Below are positions 1-11,662 of a stretch of 64,000 nucleotides of DNA, one piece after another. How positions within the stretch are numbered: the first letter of the stretch is position 1; each line of letters opens with the position of its first letter. Made by a program: the position numbers and the translations under genes. The notes beneath the pieces were generated by a model. It was not told where the DNA came from. It did no database searches and saw only the letters and a list, made by a program, of their open reading frames with translations. Source of the DNA: Staphylotrichum longicolle (lineage: Eukaryota; Ascomycota; Sordariomycetes; Sordariales; Chaetomiaceae); the NCBI GenBank assembly GCA_019096155.1, contig JAHCVI010000004.1, positions 744,001-808,000 on the forward strand, written 5' to 3'.

Positions 1-1204
1 GCAGAAGGCATCCGGAACATTCAAAATTTTGGGGGTCGGATCTTCCATAGCGCCAACTGGGACCACTCGTTCGACTTTCCGGACAAGAACGTGGTTGTGA
101 TTGGCAATGGATGCTCGGCGAATCAGTTCGTCCCCCATCTCGTTAAGCACGCGGGAATTCGGAGCATGGTGCAGGTCATGAAAAGTCCGCATTGGATTGC
201 CCCCAAGGACAATGGCCCAGTGCCCGTGTGGCAGAAGTGGTGAGTCTCTGAATCTCCCCTTCCTCCTCCTAGGACCCCCGTGCTGAGAAAATGTGGCCAG
301 GCTGTTCCGCTCGTTTCCGGCGTCAACCCGACTGTGGAGGTTTTGGCTAGCTGCGAAGCTCGACTTGGCCTTTACTGTGTTCACGATGAGGACCATAGGA
401 AAGATGCTCCGAAAGGCCCTGCAGAAGTCGCTCGAGGACTACATCCGGCGCACCGCGCCTTCGGAGTATCACGGTATTCTCATCCCGGATTTTGACTTTG
501 GAGCTAAGCGGCCGGTTTTGGATCACGGCTACCTCAGCACCCTCCATGACCCACGAGTGAAGCTCCTGCGATCACCCTCACTGGCGGTTGTCGGGCCGCG
601 CGAGATCCAGGCCGAGGATGGCGAGACCTTTCAGGCCGACGTGATCATCCTTGCCAACGGCTTCAAGACTCAGGAGCCCCTAACTCCCATGACAATCATG
701 GGCCAAAATGAGGTAGAGCTCCCCAGGCTTTGGCATCAGGAGGGAAATTTTGCGTCAGTCTATAATGGGTATGCCTATACAACTACACGAGGCCATTACT
801 GAGTAATACGCTGACAGCTTTCTAGTGTCTGTGTGCCGGACTTCCCGAATCTCTTCCTCCTCACTGGGCCAAACACCCTCCCTTCGGGCCACTCAACCCT
901 TGTGGGTATCGAGTGCTCGGTGGAGTACATCCTCCGACTAATCAGCCGCCTCGTGAAGGAACCCATGGAGACTAAAGGAGTGAAGGTCCAAGTTATGCCA
1001 AGCGCGCACAAGTCCTTCAACGACTGGATTCAGGCAAGGATGCAGGGCCTTGTCTACACGACGAACGTACGAAATTGGTACATTGACGGCCGTTCTGGAC
1101 GGAATACACTCGTATGGCCCGGGACGCAGTTGGAATTCTGGTGGTCAAGGTGCGTGAGGGATGTACGCTGGGGCGATTTCGAAATAGAAAGGAAAGACCT
1201 TTGA
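1..1204 (+). CDS. FAD-dependent (Baeyer-Villiger-like) monooxygenase, 3' part
   Basis: The gene enters from the left edge, so its N-terminus and FAD-binding GxGxxG are missing. Three exons are readable: 1-239, 301-768 and 826-1204, with introns 240-300 and 769-825. The first exon holds the second Rossmann motif VIGNGCSANQ, which binds NADPH. The second exon contains LANGF, the LATGF-type motif of flavin-binding monooxygenases. The end (GPNTLPSGHS, then a WPGTQLEFWW segment) is typical of fungal members of the family. Such enzymes oxygenate ketones or other soft nucleophiles using NADPH, FAD and O2. The substrate cannot be told. It converges on the bZIP gene downstream. Confidence 0.85.
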
Positions 1205-1697
1205 GCCGTGGGTGTGAAGATTAAGAGTCCTGTCGCGTGGCAATCTGATGCAACGTTCCTCTCGTGATTACGTCAAACTGACTACCTAGCTAATAATATA
1301 CATTGTATTAGTTACTGAACACGAACCGATGAGGATGAGAGGCGAGGGAGATCAACAACTGTCAGACATTCTTGATGGACTTGACAAAGGCACGACATGT
1401 ACTTGTGTTGCAGAGTTCCGTTACTGGGTTGGAGTAACGGGCTGGGAACACAAGCTAAGGTAGCTTATGGTAAACCGCCATCCATCCGGATCAACCCCAA
1501 ACGCTGCGAAGAGACTGCGGCATAATATTTCCCTCAGCTCTAGCAGCCCAAGAACGCAAGGAGTGGAAATAGGGAGGCTTGACGATGAGATGACTGAGCC
1601 TCGCGATGTCCGTTCAGCCGGATTGATCAATGGCGGCGGTACGGTGTGGCAGCGCTGCAGGCGGTAAGCCGCTTCTCAGCGACCTTGCTACCCAGGT
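1205..1697. other. intergenic, convergent 3' ends
   Basis: Holds the 3' ends of the monooxygenase and the bZIP gene. No gene or repeat seen. Confidence 0.5.
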
Positions 1698-2459
1698 TTA
1701 AATCGAGGTGATGTAGTCAACAAAGGCAAACAGGATGTGCGTCTGGACACGGCATCCAGTGCCGGGGACCACGGCCCGTCGAAACCCCGGTTTTAACCAC
1801 TCTGCCGCAGTGGACAAGTCGAACTCCGGCGAGTTACAGTTTTTAATGATTAAGTAGGCTTCGCGGCAGGAAATTGTTGACTCGCCGGCACTTGGAGGTG
1901 GAAGGAAGGCGCAATCGTTGATCTGATCCTTGAAGCCGGGTGCAGATAGGTTGTTTGCTGGCAATTCGGTTATAGGTTGCGGGCTGGTGCTCCGCGGCTC
2001 TTGAGTGGCGAGGAGGATCGACTCCCAGGTGACCACGCTTGCTTCACCAGACAGAGTGGTGGACACAGCGGGGATAGCCTCTGCCCAGGAGCGTGCATCG
2101 GGGGCAGAAAGCGACTGTTCGGTTATCCCGTCGCTTTCCGCCCTATCGAAAGCTCCACGTCCAGGGCAGGTCGCTGGCTTAAGACGTGGCTGCCGTTGAC
2201 CGGGTGTCTCAATTGGCGTGGTCGATCTGGAGCCGGGGCCATGTTGTAGTCGTTGAACCTCGGCAGTCAAGCTCTCAATCTGCTTTAGCGCGTCGTCGAG
2301 CCTGCTCTGTGCGCTCAAAAGCGACGCTTCAAGCTCGGCGATCCGCCCCTTGACTCTTGCCCGGTGTCGCCGCTGGTTTTCGCGTTGTCGAGCAGCGTCA
2401 TGCCCCGGAGGTTTGCACGAGAATTTGTGAAGTCGATTCTGGTAGCGATCGGGTTCCAT
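1698..2459 (-). CDS. bZIP transcription factor
   Basis: About 253 residues, uninterrupted, starting at the ATG at 2459. An in-frame extension to 2471 has no ATG. Residues about 20-75 form a bZIP: a basic region (RQRENQRRHRARVK) followed by a heptad stretch with Leu and Ile (ELEASLL, IESLTAEVQRL). The rest is low-complexity, with a short conserved-looking C-terminus (VQTHILFAFVDYI) as in fungal AP-1-like factors that carry a C-terminal bZIP-associated domain. It is a nuclear DNA-binding regulator, target unknown. It is transcribed divergently from the arsenite methyltransferase gene across 459 bp, so regulation of that gene is possible but is only inferred from position. Confidence 0.8.
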   Translation of the reverse strand: MEPDRYQNRLHKFSCKPPGHDAARQRENQRRHRARVKGRIAELEASLLSAQSRLDDALKQIESLTAEVQRLQHGPGSRSTTPIETPGQRQPRLKPATCPGRGAFDRAESDGITEQSLSAPDARSWAEAIPAVSTTLSGEASVVTWESILLATQEPRSTSPQPITELPANNLSAPGFKDQINDCAFLPPPSAGESTISCREAYLIIKNCNSPEFDLSTAAEWLKPGFRRAVVPGTGCRVQTHILFAFVDYITSI

Positions 2460-2918
2460 TCTACTACGCAATGCTGATATAGATGGAAGAAAAGTGGATT
2501 GTATTGATTGACTTGCAGTTCCAGAATGCTAATCGTGACGCGCCGCAGCTGGGCTGATGTACGAAGTAAAGAGCGGGAAGCAAAAAAGAGAGGGTTGAAG
2601 TCCGCAATGGGAAAATATCTGATGACAAACCGACTATCTTCCGCTTCTGGTTAGCCAGACGCTGTGGCGGGGTAAAAGTGGAATCACTGAGTCGCCCGAT
2701 CAGGCAAGTATCCGATGACATGCCACTAACAATCATTTGGAAGCACAATACTAGGGGCGCGTTTCAGCTTCAAGCAGAATAGATAAATATCCGGATAGAT
2801 TCGTCAACAACCAGCAAACCCGAAGGTCTTCGCCTTCCACCACTCGAGAAATCCAGCCATACAACGCACTTTCAACGCCAGCTCTCTCTCCTTCGACCCG
2901 CGAAACACACTGCTTAAC
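2460..2918. promoter_or_regulatory. shared divergent promoter region, bZIP / arsM
   Basis: Separates two divergent start codons. An AT-rich ATAAATA at 2783-2789 is a possible TATA element for arsM, about 130 bp from its ATG. No other site is claimed. Confidence 0.4.
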
Positions 2919-4019
2919 ATGGACTCATCCACCATCTACGATCAAGTCCATGAGCACTACAGCTCGGCATCGCACAGCACCAGCGTCAAGTACGGCGAGG
3001 CCGTGGCTAAATCCTTTGGCTATAGCGCCGAAGAGCTCGCCAATATCCCCGAGGATGCTAACCTTGGTCTGAGCTGCGGCAACCCTCTGGCCATCGCCAG
3101 TCTGAAGGAGGCTAGTCGCCTTCGACAATCTAACCTTATCTACTTGATGCTAAACCTTCAAATAGGGTGAAACAGTCATTGACCTGGGCAGCGGCGCGGG
3201 CTTCGACGTCTTCCTGGCCTCTACCAAAGTCGGTCCTTCAGGCCGTGCAATTGGCATCGACATAAACGACGTACACTACCCTTTCCATTCGTTCCGCCAC
3301 CCTCTCTTTCCCTGCCTATAGTAATGAGTCGCTAACCTGCAAAAGGACATGCTCGCCCGCGCGAACCGCATCAGATCCACCCAAACCACCCCTACACACC
3401 ATATAACCTTTCTCAAAGCCAACATCACCTCGATCCCCCTTCCTTCAAACACAGCACACTGCATCATCTCGAACTGCGTCATTAACCTCGTCCCGCACGC
3501 CGACAAGCCCGTTGTGTTTCGAGAGATGTATCGTCTCCTCAAGCCTGGCGGTCGGGTTGCCGTGTCGGATATCCTGGCCAAGAAGACGCTGCCTGAGAAG
3601 TTGGTGACGGATGTAGCTATGTATGTGGGGTGTATTGCTGGGGCGAGTGAGTTGGGTGAGTATGAGGGGTGGTTGAAGGAGGTTGGGTTCACCGGTGAGT
3701 TTCTGTGGTGCCGAAATCGCTGACGAGAAAAAGGAAAAGCTGACGATGGGTAATAGGGGTGATGATTGTTGATACTGGGGCCGATCTCAATATTTATTCA
3801 GAGACCGGGGAGGATGGGGAGAGGAAGGGGGGTTGCTGTGCCCCTGCTGCCAGTGGATGTTGTGTTCCGGCTGGTGCGATCCCCGAAAAGACCGACCTAA
3901 ATGAGTTTGTTGGTAAGTTAGGGGGTAGTTTAGGGATTCATGTGTGGGATCCGGTTTAGGGATTCGGCTAACCCCTGATTTCCACAGGCTCCTACAAAAT
4001 CTTCGCTGTCAAGAACTGA
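2919..4019 (+). CDS. arsM: arsenite S-adenosylmethionine methyltransferase
   Basis: Five exons: 2919-3110, 3166-3270, 3346-3694, 3757-3912, 3988-4019, giving about 277 residues. It contains the SAM-binding motif VIDLGSGAGFD, LLKPGG and VSDIL. The cysteines expected to bind As(III) in this family are present: Cys53 (LSCGNP), Cys143 (ISNCVINL) and Cys195 (YVGCIAG). A CC...CC pair lies near the C-terminus. The enzyme methylates arsenite to methyl- and dimethylarsenicals in the cytosol, using SAM and thiols. The first intron appears to be GC-AG, because only that boundary preserves SLKE/GETVIDLG. No efflux pump or reductase gene is seen beside it. Confidence 0.92.
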
Positions 4020-4273
4020 AGAGGCGTTTATTACAACGCGTTGGTGAAGGGCGTGGACATTATTTTAGGTGCCAAAGCCAAACCAAAGTGTCGTGGCGAG
4101 TAAGAAGGTGGAAAAGAGTGTATCGTGAACAGGCTTCAGTGCGATATCGAGTGCTGCTTCGTGCAGGTAAACGACCCCAGACCTGGGACATTACATACTT
4201 GGAACTGTTACATCTTGATCTTGGCTAAAGAGGGTATGGGATTAGGGACCTCGATATGCACCTCAGGTTGTGT

Positions 4274-6926
4274 TTACAACCGAAGGCAAGTAAGAAAGGC
4301 ACATATATGAAAATCTCTTACACACAAAACATTCTCACTTCTCCTTTTCCTCAGTCCCATCGATAACCTTCCCTTGCGCTCAAACCCCTTGCTGTGTAGC
4401 CTCTCATTCTCCAGACTATCCACCTCCCCAAATTCCCCCGCCTGTTTTGCAGGCTGCTGCTGCTGTGGCGAACCATCCCCCTCTGTCGCTGACGCGCGTG
4501 CAGCCATCCCGTCCACCGTCCTCTTCCCCGAACCTTCCCCTCCACCTTCCGGCATGGGATCAGAAAGCCCCGACCGAACCGACACCGAGGACGAGGAAGA
4601 CGGCAACTGCTCCCTGGACCACCGCTCCGGGGTGGTGTGGCCATCTCCAGCCTGGGTGGGATGATGCTGGGTGGATGAGCCGGTAGGCTCTGTCGTGCGG
4701 CGGGTTCGCATCACCGCCGTCTTCCTCGCCCTCTTCACCACGTCCATCACGCGCGTGTACACCCCGCCCAGCGAGTACTCATATTTTCTGACGTGGTGGC
4801 GCGCGTCGTTGACGACGCGGCGCACCTGCGCCGTCCAAGCCAGGTCATGGCGGCTGGCTGCCGCCGCCGCCCCCGGGCGGGGTTGGGCTCGCCGTGCCTT
4901 GCCGGTCGTGTCCGCGTCGATGGCGTGGCGGCGCCAGCGCTCGCCGGCCCAGCCGACGAGGGCGGTCACGAGGATGGTGGTGGCCGCCCACCAGAGGGCG
5001 GCGGGGCCGGACCAGTTCCCCGCGAACCCGCCCGCGCCGGACTGGAAGTCGACGATGTTGGCAGAGAAGATGGTGGATACGACTGACACGGGGAGGAGGA
5101 CGAGGGTGATGGTTGAGAAGACGCGCATTGTGGTGGACTCTTTGTGGCTTGAGCGCGCGAGGTCGTTGGTGGTGGTCACGTCGCGGTTTGTGAGCAGCCG
5201 GTGGACCTGGTTGGAGGATAAGTTAGGGAAATCGCAGGGCAATGGGAAGCAGAGGGAGGGGGAGCTTGCCGTGTTCTCGCGCCGCGCGCCCACCTGTTTC
5301 AAGAGGACCGCCCGGCGGAGCATCCCCTGCGTGGACGTGCACACCCACCGCATCTTTTCCTGAAAGTCGTCCAGGTCCTCGCGGATCCTGGCACGGGATT
5401 GCTTGTCGGTCACCCATGCGAGGTTCCGCGACCTAAGCTTGCGGTCCTGCAGCAGCTCGTCGCGGTAGAACTTGAGCGCGGCGTTGCACACGCGAAGATT
5501 GCCCTGCAGCGCCACGATGATCTCGTCCAGCTTCTCCATGTACCGGTTGAGCTCCTTGAGTCCAGTCTCGGCCACCGGCCCCTCTTCGCCTATTTTTTCG
5601 ACGTACGGACGGGTCTATGGTTACGTGGTGCGGCTGTTAGTGGAGTTGGTGTTCTGAAGGAGAACCATGATTCAGGGGTAAAGGGGCCAAATACCAATCT
5701 TTGCAGGTCGTCGTCTAGCATGGTAATGTAATGGCCGTACTCACTCAAGGACCAGTCCGCCAGCCAGAGCAGCACCGACAGGCTCGCCCTGAAGCGCTCG
5801 TCCACGGGACTGCCGGACAAGACGTTGGTGCTGAACCGCACATCCTTAACGTCCCGAAACGGGGGACCTCCGCCAGTCCCGGCCTCGGACAGCAGCTTGT
5901 TTGCTTCGCCCTCGGCCGCCGTGATCATCCAAAGGCTTTTTCCGTTCTCGACGTCAAAGTGGTGGTAGATGGTGCACTGATCCAGGGGCCAGAGGTCTGG
6001 GTTGTCCGAGGTCTGCGCTGTGGACTCGGCCTCTGATGGTGACGGGCGGAAAACGGTCCGAAACTCAAAGGCGAGCTGGTAATGGTAACCACTACGGTCC
6101 AGAGCCGTCAACTTGAACAAAGGTTTGGAGAAGGACTTGAGGCTTCGAAAGCCGCCAAAGTAATGGTCGCCAGCATTTGAGAGTGGATCGTGGCCAAGGG
6201 AAGAAATGAGGTTGAGAAAACACGGCGACACGTGGTGGTACGTGAGAATTCTGAGGAGCAGCTCTTCCGTGATCTTGACCCGCCGTGCGTTGGGCGCAGA
6301 GGTGGCGAGGAAGCTTTCAGGGAGGGTCAGAATACATGTCTTGTATCTTTTGATTCTGATGGGTGGTGTATACACGATTCGGAGACGTACATGAAGCGGC
6401 AGACGGGATCGGCTCGTGGCTGAAATCCTGGCTCGTTCCCGGTGGTTGCAGGGTCTAGCGAACCGATCCCAAACGTGTCATCCAGATGCTTGGAGTTGGA
6501 CACGGAGTAGACCTTGGTATCATCCTTGCTGTCCCAGCTGCTGGCAGAACTTTCACCACGCTCGAGTCCCGGGCTGCCCGAAGAACTAGGGGTAGTGACG
6601 GGTGGCTGCGCCGGAGGGGGCAGGGAAACCAAGTCCAAACTTGAGTCGCGTAGGCCCGCGTCATGAAACTCGACGTGAATCTTGCTCTCTATCAACTTTC
6701 TTCGGAAGCCCTTGGCGTTCTGGCCTAATACCAGCAAGATGTCGTCCTTGGTCTGGTCGAAATGCTGCCGAAAGTCGCTGACAAACTTGATCTTCTCTAA
6801 CATGTGCTTCGGGTCGAGGTTGAATGGGTATTTTTGGAATTCCCGCATGGCATTCTGGAACAGTTCGATCTTGTGGTCCTCGTGGTCGCCAGCGGCGCCA
6901 TGACGGCCGCCTCTCATGGCCGCCAT
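4274..6926 (-). CDS. CorA-like transporter-domain membrane protein
   Basis: Three exons: 6926-6391, 6313-5695, 5614-4274, about 831 residues. The start is uncertain, since an in-frame ATG also exists at 7076. The N-terminal two thirds resemble the soluble domain of fungal CorA-like proteins (FNLDPKHMLE; DDILLVLGQN). After a helical stretch (ETGLKELNRYMEKL) come two hydrophobic segments, ITLVLLPVSVVSTIFSA at about 550-570 and WWAATTILVTALVGW at about 590-608, as in the two-helix CorA fold. The usual GMN loop is not present (SANIVDF instead), so Mg2+ transport is unproven. The C-terminal 200 residues are low-complexity and cytoplasmic by prediction. Confidence 0.75.
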
Positions 6927-7324
6927 TGCTCCGCCGTTGGCTCCCTGCGCTCGACAACTCGTGCGGTTTGCGCCGTGGTTCTCAGCGACACGGCGCGGCG
7001 TCAACGTTGGCAATTGAAAATCCGTTGTGGTTTCAAGCTCGCGGGGAGATGGGAAGGGCACAGGCAGAAACACCATGGCGGGGGAAATGCAACACGGAAA
7101 TCCGATGGTTTCGGTCTTCTTGTTTCTGATTGGGAGCCTCTCCAGTCGTGTCAACCCCCCCGTTTGGCACGCCGCATAATCTGCGCCAGCCCTCCAGCAC
7201 CCCGACATGCCTTGGTGCCGCCGGACCCATCACGGGTGCCTCTCCCTCTCCCCAAGCATGGATGTTCCGCTGCATGCCGCGCCACCCCCACTTCGGTGTA
7301 GATTCCGCCAGCTACCTAGGCACC
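6927..7324. other. upstream region of the CorA-like gene
   Basis: The reading frame of the CorA-like gene stays open to 7208, with an alternative ATG at 7076. Otherwise this is presumed promoter and 5' UTR. Confidence 0.4.
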
Positions 7325-7918
7325 TTACGTGTAGTTCTCATTGCCCTCTGAAACGGTGCTGAGTTTTTTATCCGCCTCGAGTGCTTCCAGAAACTCATCA
7401 ATCTCGGCCTGGCTGCCTCTCAGCAGGTCGATGTCTTGTTTTTGCTCCTTTCACATTCAGCACAAGTCGTCGTCAGCTTTGCATCTAGTTCGGTAGGTAG
7501 GGAGGCGCGACCTACAGCTGTGAACCGGACAGGGAGCATCACCACAAAATGCTCGTTGAGCACCGTGACCGTCTGCGAGAATGGCGATGTGTTAGCGGCT
7601 GAGCTGCGCTCGCAACCACCCACCCCTCTGCGTGTGCACGCGGCACGCTGTCATTGGCGGCGCAGGCAGACGCATCATCCAGAGCCGTGCCGAACTAACC
7701 TTTTGATCCTTGGGAATCTGGACCCCAAGCTCCTTGAATTCCAGCTCGAGGTATCTGGCAAGGTTTGCCCACCTGAGATTCCGCGTCGGGATGGCGATTT
7801 CGTAGCGTTTCTTAAAGGGCTTTGTCGTGCTGCGCCCGTCGTCGTCGTCGTCGTCCCAGCCAGCGACCGACCTTTCGGTGACGATGTGAGCCGTTTGCTG
7901 TGCGGAATTGCCACTCAT
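7325..7918 (-). CDS. small conserved protein of unknown function
   Basis: Three exons: 7918-7700, 7572-7516, 7447-7325, about 132 residues. Splice sites were chosen because all junctions are phase 0 with GTTAGT and GTAGGT donors and leave one open frame. The protein has an acidic run (GWDDDDDD), a basic patch, then two compact segments (WANLARYLELEFKELG; QAEIDEFLEALEADKK) likely to be helical. I recognise no domain. Same strand as, and upstream of, the CorA-like gene. Confidence 0.65.
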
Positions 7919-9211
7919 GGTGGAATGGTGCTGGTGTTGTTTGAGAAGAAGTGGGCGACGGGGTTCTGAAGAGGAGCTGGAGCAGCGGCGATGGTGGAAT
8001 TTTTGAGGGTGCGCCGCGGGGGCACCCCGCGCCAACCACCCCAGGCTGCAGCAGCAGGACATAGGTACTTTCATACACTTGGCCAGTCGGAGGAGGTCTG
8101 GCTTGTGTCCGTTTTTTGGCCGGGCTTTTGGCTGCCGATACCTACCCAAGGGCTTTCTTGGACGAAACAAGAAACGCCTCGGCAGAAATGAAGCAAGACG
8201 GGAGGCCTGGAACATGAGACCTTTTCACCTTTTTCTCTCCCTAAAAGCCGCCAAGTCGTCTGACTTTTGGCTTGGGCACCGTCCATTTTGCCATTCTGTT
8301 GGTGACCATCTGTGGTCGCTCAAAGCCAGACCTGGGCGTCAGTTGTGTCGGGCGACAAGCTGGTCATTGGTGCGGCCGGCGCCTGTTTGCCCCGGCAGCG
8401 GGTCGCTGTCGAGCTGGGCCTGCGCATTCGTCGCCAGCGGGAGATTATGAGGGCGCCCAATACCTTACTCGCCGCAATGAAGCCCGAAATACAAAATAAT
8501 GAGACCCGACCCTCGTTTGAGAGAGAGGGTCGATCCTGCAACCCGACATGAGTCACATGGCCGCGCGCCCACATTCGGCCTCTCACAAGAATTCCCAAGC
8601 CAAGATTTGGGGATGGACTGGAGCTCGCCCGAAAAGAATGATTCATATGCCGCCATCTTGGTTGGCTTTGTCTTCAGTGGGCGTCGAGAGCCGTGTCATC
8701 ATTGTTGATGCTGGCTCCCTTACCTAATTAAGTGGACGAGTTCCCATCCTTACAGTGGACAGAGACTGCGGTGACTGTGTGTGGGCTTTAACCCAGCCAA
8801 CGAAGCCACTCCTCTCAAAGAGGCCCTAAGTTGTGCTTCCCAAAAAGAGCAGTGGCTTGAGGGTCAGAATGCCGCACCTGGAGTGGCGCAGCGCCGCAGC
8901 TACCTCGGGCTCTCCAGGAAAAGCATTTCGAGTTGTGGATGAACCAAACCGAAACAAAGCGTGATGCACGCCAGCGCCACAGATTTGAGGCGTTTCACAA
9001 AAACCCAGGCGGGCAAATCAATTAGCGGAAAAGTTACAGTAATAATGGTGGCGCCTCATGAGGACACTCGCATACCAGGTAGTTTGCCGCTCCTGAGGAA
9101 ATCAGTAAAGACCCTCGTCCTCTCTCGCTTCAGTTGTGACAAGCCAATGTGCTCTTTTCGCTCCCTTTCCAACGCTGCACTTTGTAAGACTCACTTCTGG
9201 TCGCAATCTCA
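7919..9211. other. long non-coding stretch
   Basis: Open frames here are short and lack domain character or splice logic. It probably contains the promoter of the small gene ending at 7325. No repeat seen. Confidence 0.4.
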
Positions 9212-10150
9212 ATGCGGCTTCTCAATGCGCACACAGTTCGACTCGAAGACTTCTTCAAGGACGAGGCACCTCCATATGCAATTCTGTCCCACACATGATG
9301 GAGTCCGGCCGAAATCAGTTCCAGGACATTCAAGGGTCGCCGCCTACACACCTCCAAGGTTACACAAAACTTTTATGGACCTGCCGCCAGGCCTTGAAAG
9401 ATGGACTCACCCACGCCTAGGTCGACACTTGCTGCATCGACAAGACCAGCAGCACGGAGCTGTCCGAGGCCATCAACTCCATGTACCGTTGGTACCGCCA
9501 AGCGAAGGTTTGCTACACCTATCTGGCCGATGTCGCACTCGTGCCTGATAGAGAAGCCCAAGCAAGGGCACTAAGACAGGGCCGCTGATTTACGCGGGAT
9601 GGACGCTCCGAGAGTTTCTGGCACCCTTCACGCTGCGCTTTTACTCCCTGGATTGGTCCCTCATCGGTGACAGAGAAGCGTTTTTGGACGCCATCCACCA
9701 ACATTTGGGGCGTCCCAGACGATCAGGCAGATTCTGCTCCCGACACGGCAATGCACCAGGACCATGGCGTCTTCGCGCCAAGTCCAAACACCTTTGCAAA
9801 GCGAGGCAACCTTCTCCCTCGCAACGTGGGTTCAACCGCCGCGCACTTCGCCGTGACGAACATGAGTGTGGAAACCATGACAAGACTTGTCAAGCTACGA
9901 GCTGGGGACTAATATGTGATGCGCGATGTGGGCCAAGAGACGATCCTACCGTCATGGTGTCCTTGCCGGTCTGCCATGTCCAGGGCAACCAGGACGCAAG
10001 GGCAAAAGCTGCCCTCGGCTCCTTGCCATCCTATGAATGGAGTCGATGGCGAACAAGATCCATTTATCTCTTTGCCCGGAAATGCACCCGTGCAAGTTTC
10101 ATACGGGCCCTGGATAGATGTACTCAAGGGTCTCGGTCCCTTGGTCTTTA
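9212..10150 (+). pseudogene. HET-domain (heterokaryon incompatibility) pseudogene
   Basis: The start reads as a classic HET protein (MRLLNAHTVRLEDFF, then YAILSHT), followed at once by TGA where the family has Trp. Further on, in shifted frames, come YTKLLWTCRQALKDGL, then TAG where Trp is expected, then VDTCCIDKTSSTELSEAINS and KVCYTYLADVA. Next is a third stop (TGA) at an expected Trp and a one-base shift before WTLREFLAP. The later part (FAKRGNLLP) is only dimly recognisable, with a probable internal loss. All three stops replace TGG by TGA or TAG, that is G-to-A changes as RIP would leave. The right end is approximate. Intact members trigger cell death on non-self recognition; this one cannot. 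Confidence 0.8.
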
Positions 10151-11001
10151 ATGGCGCGATAGTTTGGATTGCCATTAGACCAGATTTTGCAAGACCGAGA
10201 TTGTGATCAAGGGCCCATGTTGCGAATTGGGCTGAGTCGGTGGAAGACACTGTCCTGAGGCAGGGGGGTTTCTCCGCCGCGTTGGAGGCGAGCCCACAGA
10301 GAGGTGGGAGGTGGAAGATGGTTATATGTTTGTCTTCTCCATCCCGATGGGACCCGTGTGTGTTGGACCAGTGTTGATGATGGCTACGAATATCACCTTT
10401 AGTGTTATGTATATGTGTATATCTTTAGACGTATATAGTTTCAAGCGTCTAACTAATAGTTTTTTACCGTGCACTTGTAAGGCATGGAGTGTGTATGAGT
10501 GATAGTTTCGCTTGCTGCCACTCCGAATGAACCAAGAATCCGACGCCCAGAACATTGCTGTCTCTCTCTAATACGAAGCGAAGGTGTGGCAAACTGCCAA
10601 CTTCGTTGGTTGGAAATGCAACACCATCTACACCGATGTCCCCACCAGTGGGTATGCTTGGTCTCTGGATCTCCCTTCCTCCCCTTACCCACGCAAATCT
10701 CATAATTGATCTACCCGTGTTGGACATACGGGCTGAGCAGCCAAGACCGAACCGTCCGATATCACTCCGCCTTTCGCGACTGAATTATAGTGCCAATGGC
10801 GCGCGCCCAATGGCGAATCCCAAAGTGACGTCGACAGCGGGGCCTCTCTTACACATCGGATCCCACAGCTTCACCCCCCACGGCACAATGACATAACCTT
10901 CAAAAGGCACGCGACATCCAACAAAGAGCGACTTCCCTCTCTTCTTCCTTGCCCCAATCTTACCACAGCTATCAAAATCCAGACAACCACCACTGACCAA
11001 C
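10151..11001. other. non-coding stretch
   Basis: Upstream of the small gene starting at 11002. No convincing coding potential or repeat. Confidence 0.4.
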
Positions 11002-11662
11002 ATGTCGTACCAAGGCAACTCCAACGTCGGCTTCCGCGCGCTCTACGAGTCGCAGAACCAGCGAAACCACAAGCAATCCGAGGTCGAAGAGTTGACTCGC
11101 CAGACGGGAGAGAACGTCAAAGGCTACTTGCCGAGTACGCTTCCCCATTTGACCCCATCCCAATCCGCTCCCAACAGAGAGTCCAAAGGGCCATCTACTG
11201 ACGACACGGACGACACAGAGGATCAACCAGGCGAAGTGAACCGCCTCCATGAGGAAGAAGTCAGCTGCCCCCTTGCTCTCCCATCTACACGTCACATTCA
11301 ATGCAAAAGCTAACCCAAGCCCGACGAGGGATAAAAGATCGAGAGGAGACGACAAGAACTCAAGAAGACGGATCCCACTTTTGCCGTACGTCCCGAAACC
11401 CTTTTCCCCTCTTTTCCACCTCCCACCTTGCTCCTCCTCTCACCCCCCACCAACCACTGAAACAAGCCCCGTTTATTTGTCGGCTTTGCTTCCAACAGAA
11501 AACAAAGAGAAAAGACGCACTAACAACCGCAACCAGGCCATGATGCACGGCAATAAGCCATCCCCCGGCGCCATCATCGACAAGGAGATACAGGACGAGG
11601 AGGAGGCCATGCTGCGGCGCAAGTCGAACGCGTCGGCGCGCAAGAAGTCCGAGTCGTATTAG
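11002..11662 (+). CDS. small conserved hydrophilic protein
   Basis: Likely three exons: 11002-11259, 11310-11385, 11499-11662, about 165 residues. The second intron (GTACGT...CCAACAG) is well supported. The first (50 bp, GTCAGC donor) is a best guess that joins NRLHEEE to DREETTRTQEDG in frame; a longer intron starting at GTACGC (11135) is the alternative. The N-terminus (SNVGFRALYESQNQ) and C-terminus (KPSPGAIIDKEIQDEEEAML) look conserved, while the middle is acidic. No domain recognised; no signal peptide or membrane segment. Confidence 0.6.

Noticed and set aside
4671..5363. 230-codon plus-strand open frame
   Set aside because: Antisense of the CorA-like gene, which has membrane helices and splice sites on the other strand.
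7840..7860. CGT triplet run as a microsatellite of interest
   Set aside because: It encodes the Asp run of the small conserved protein.
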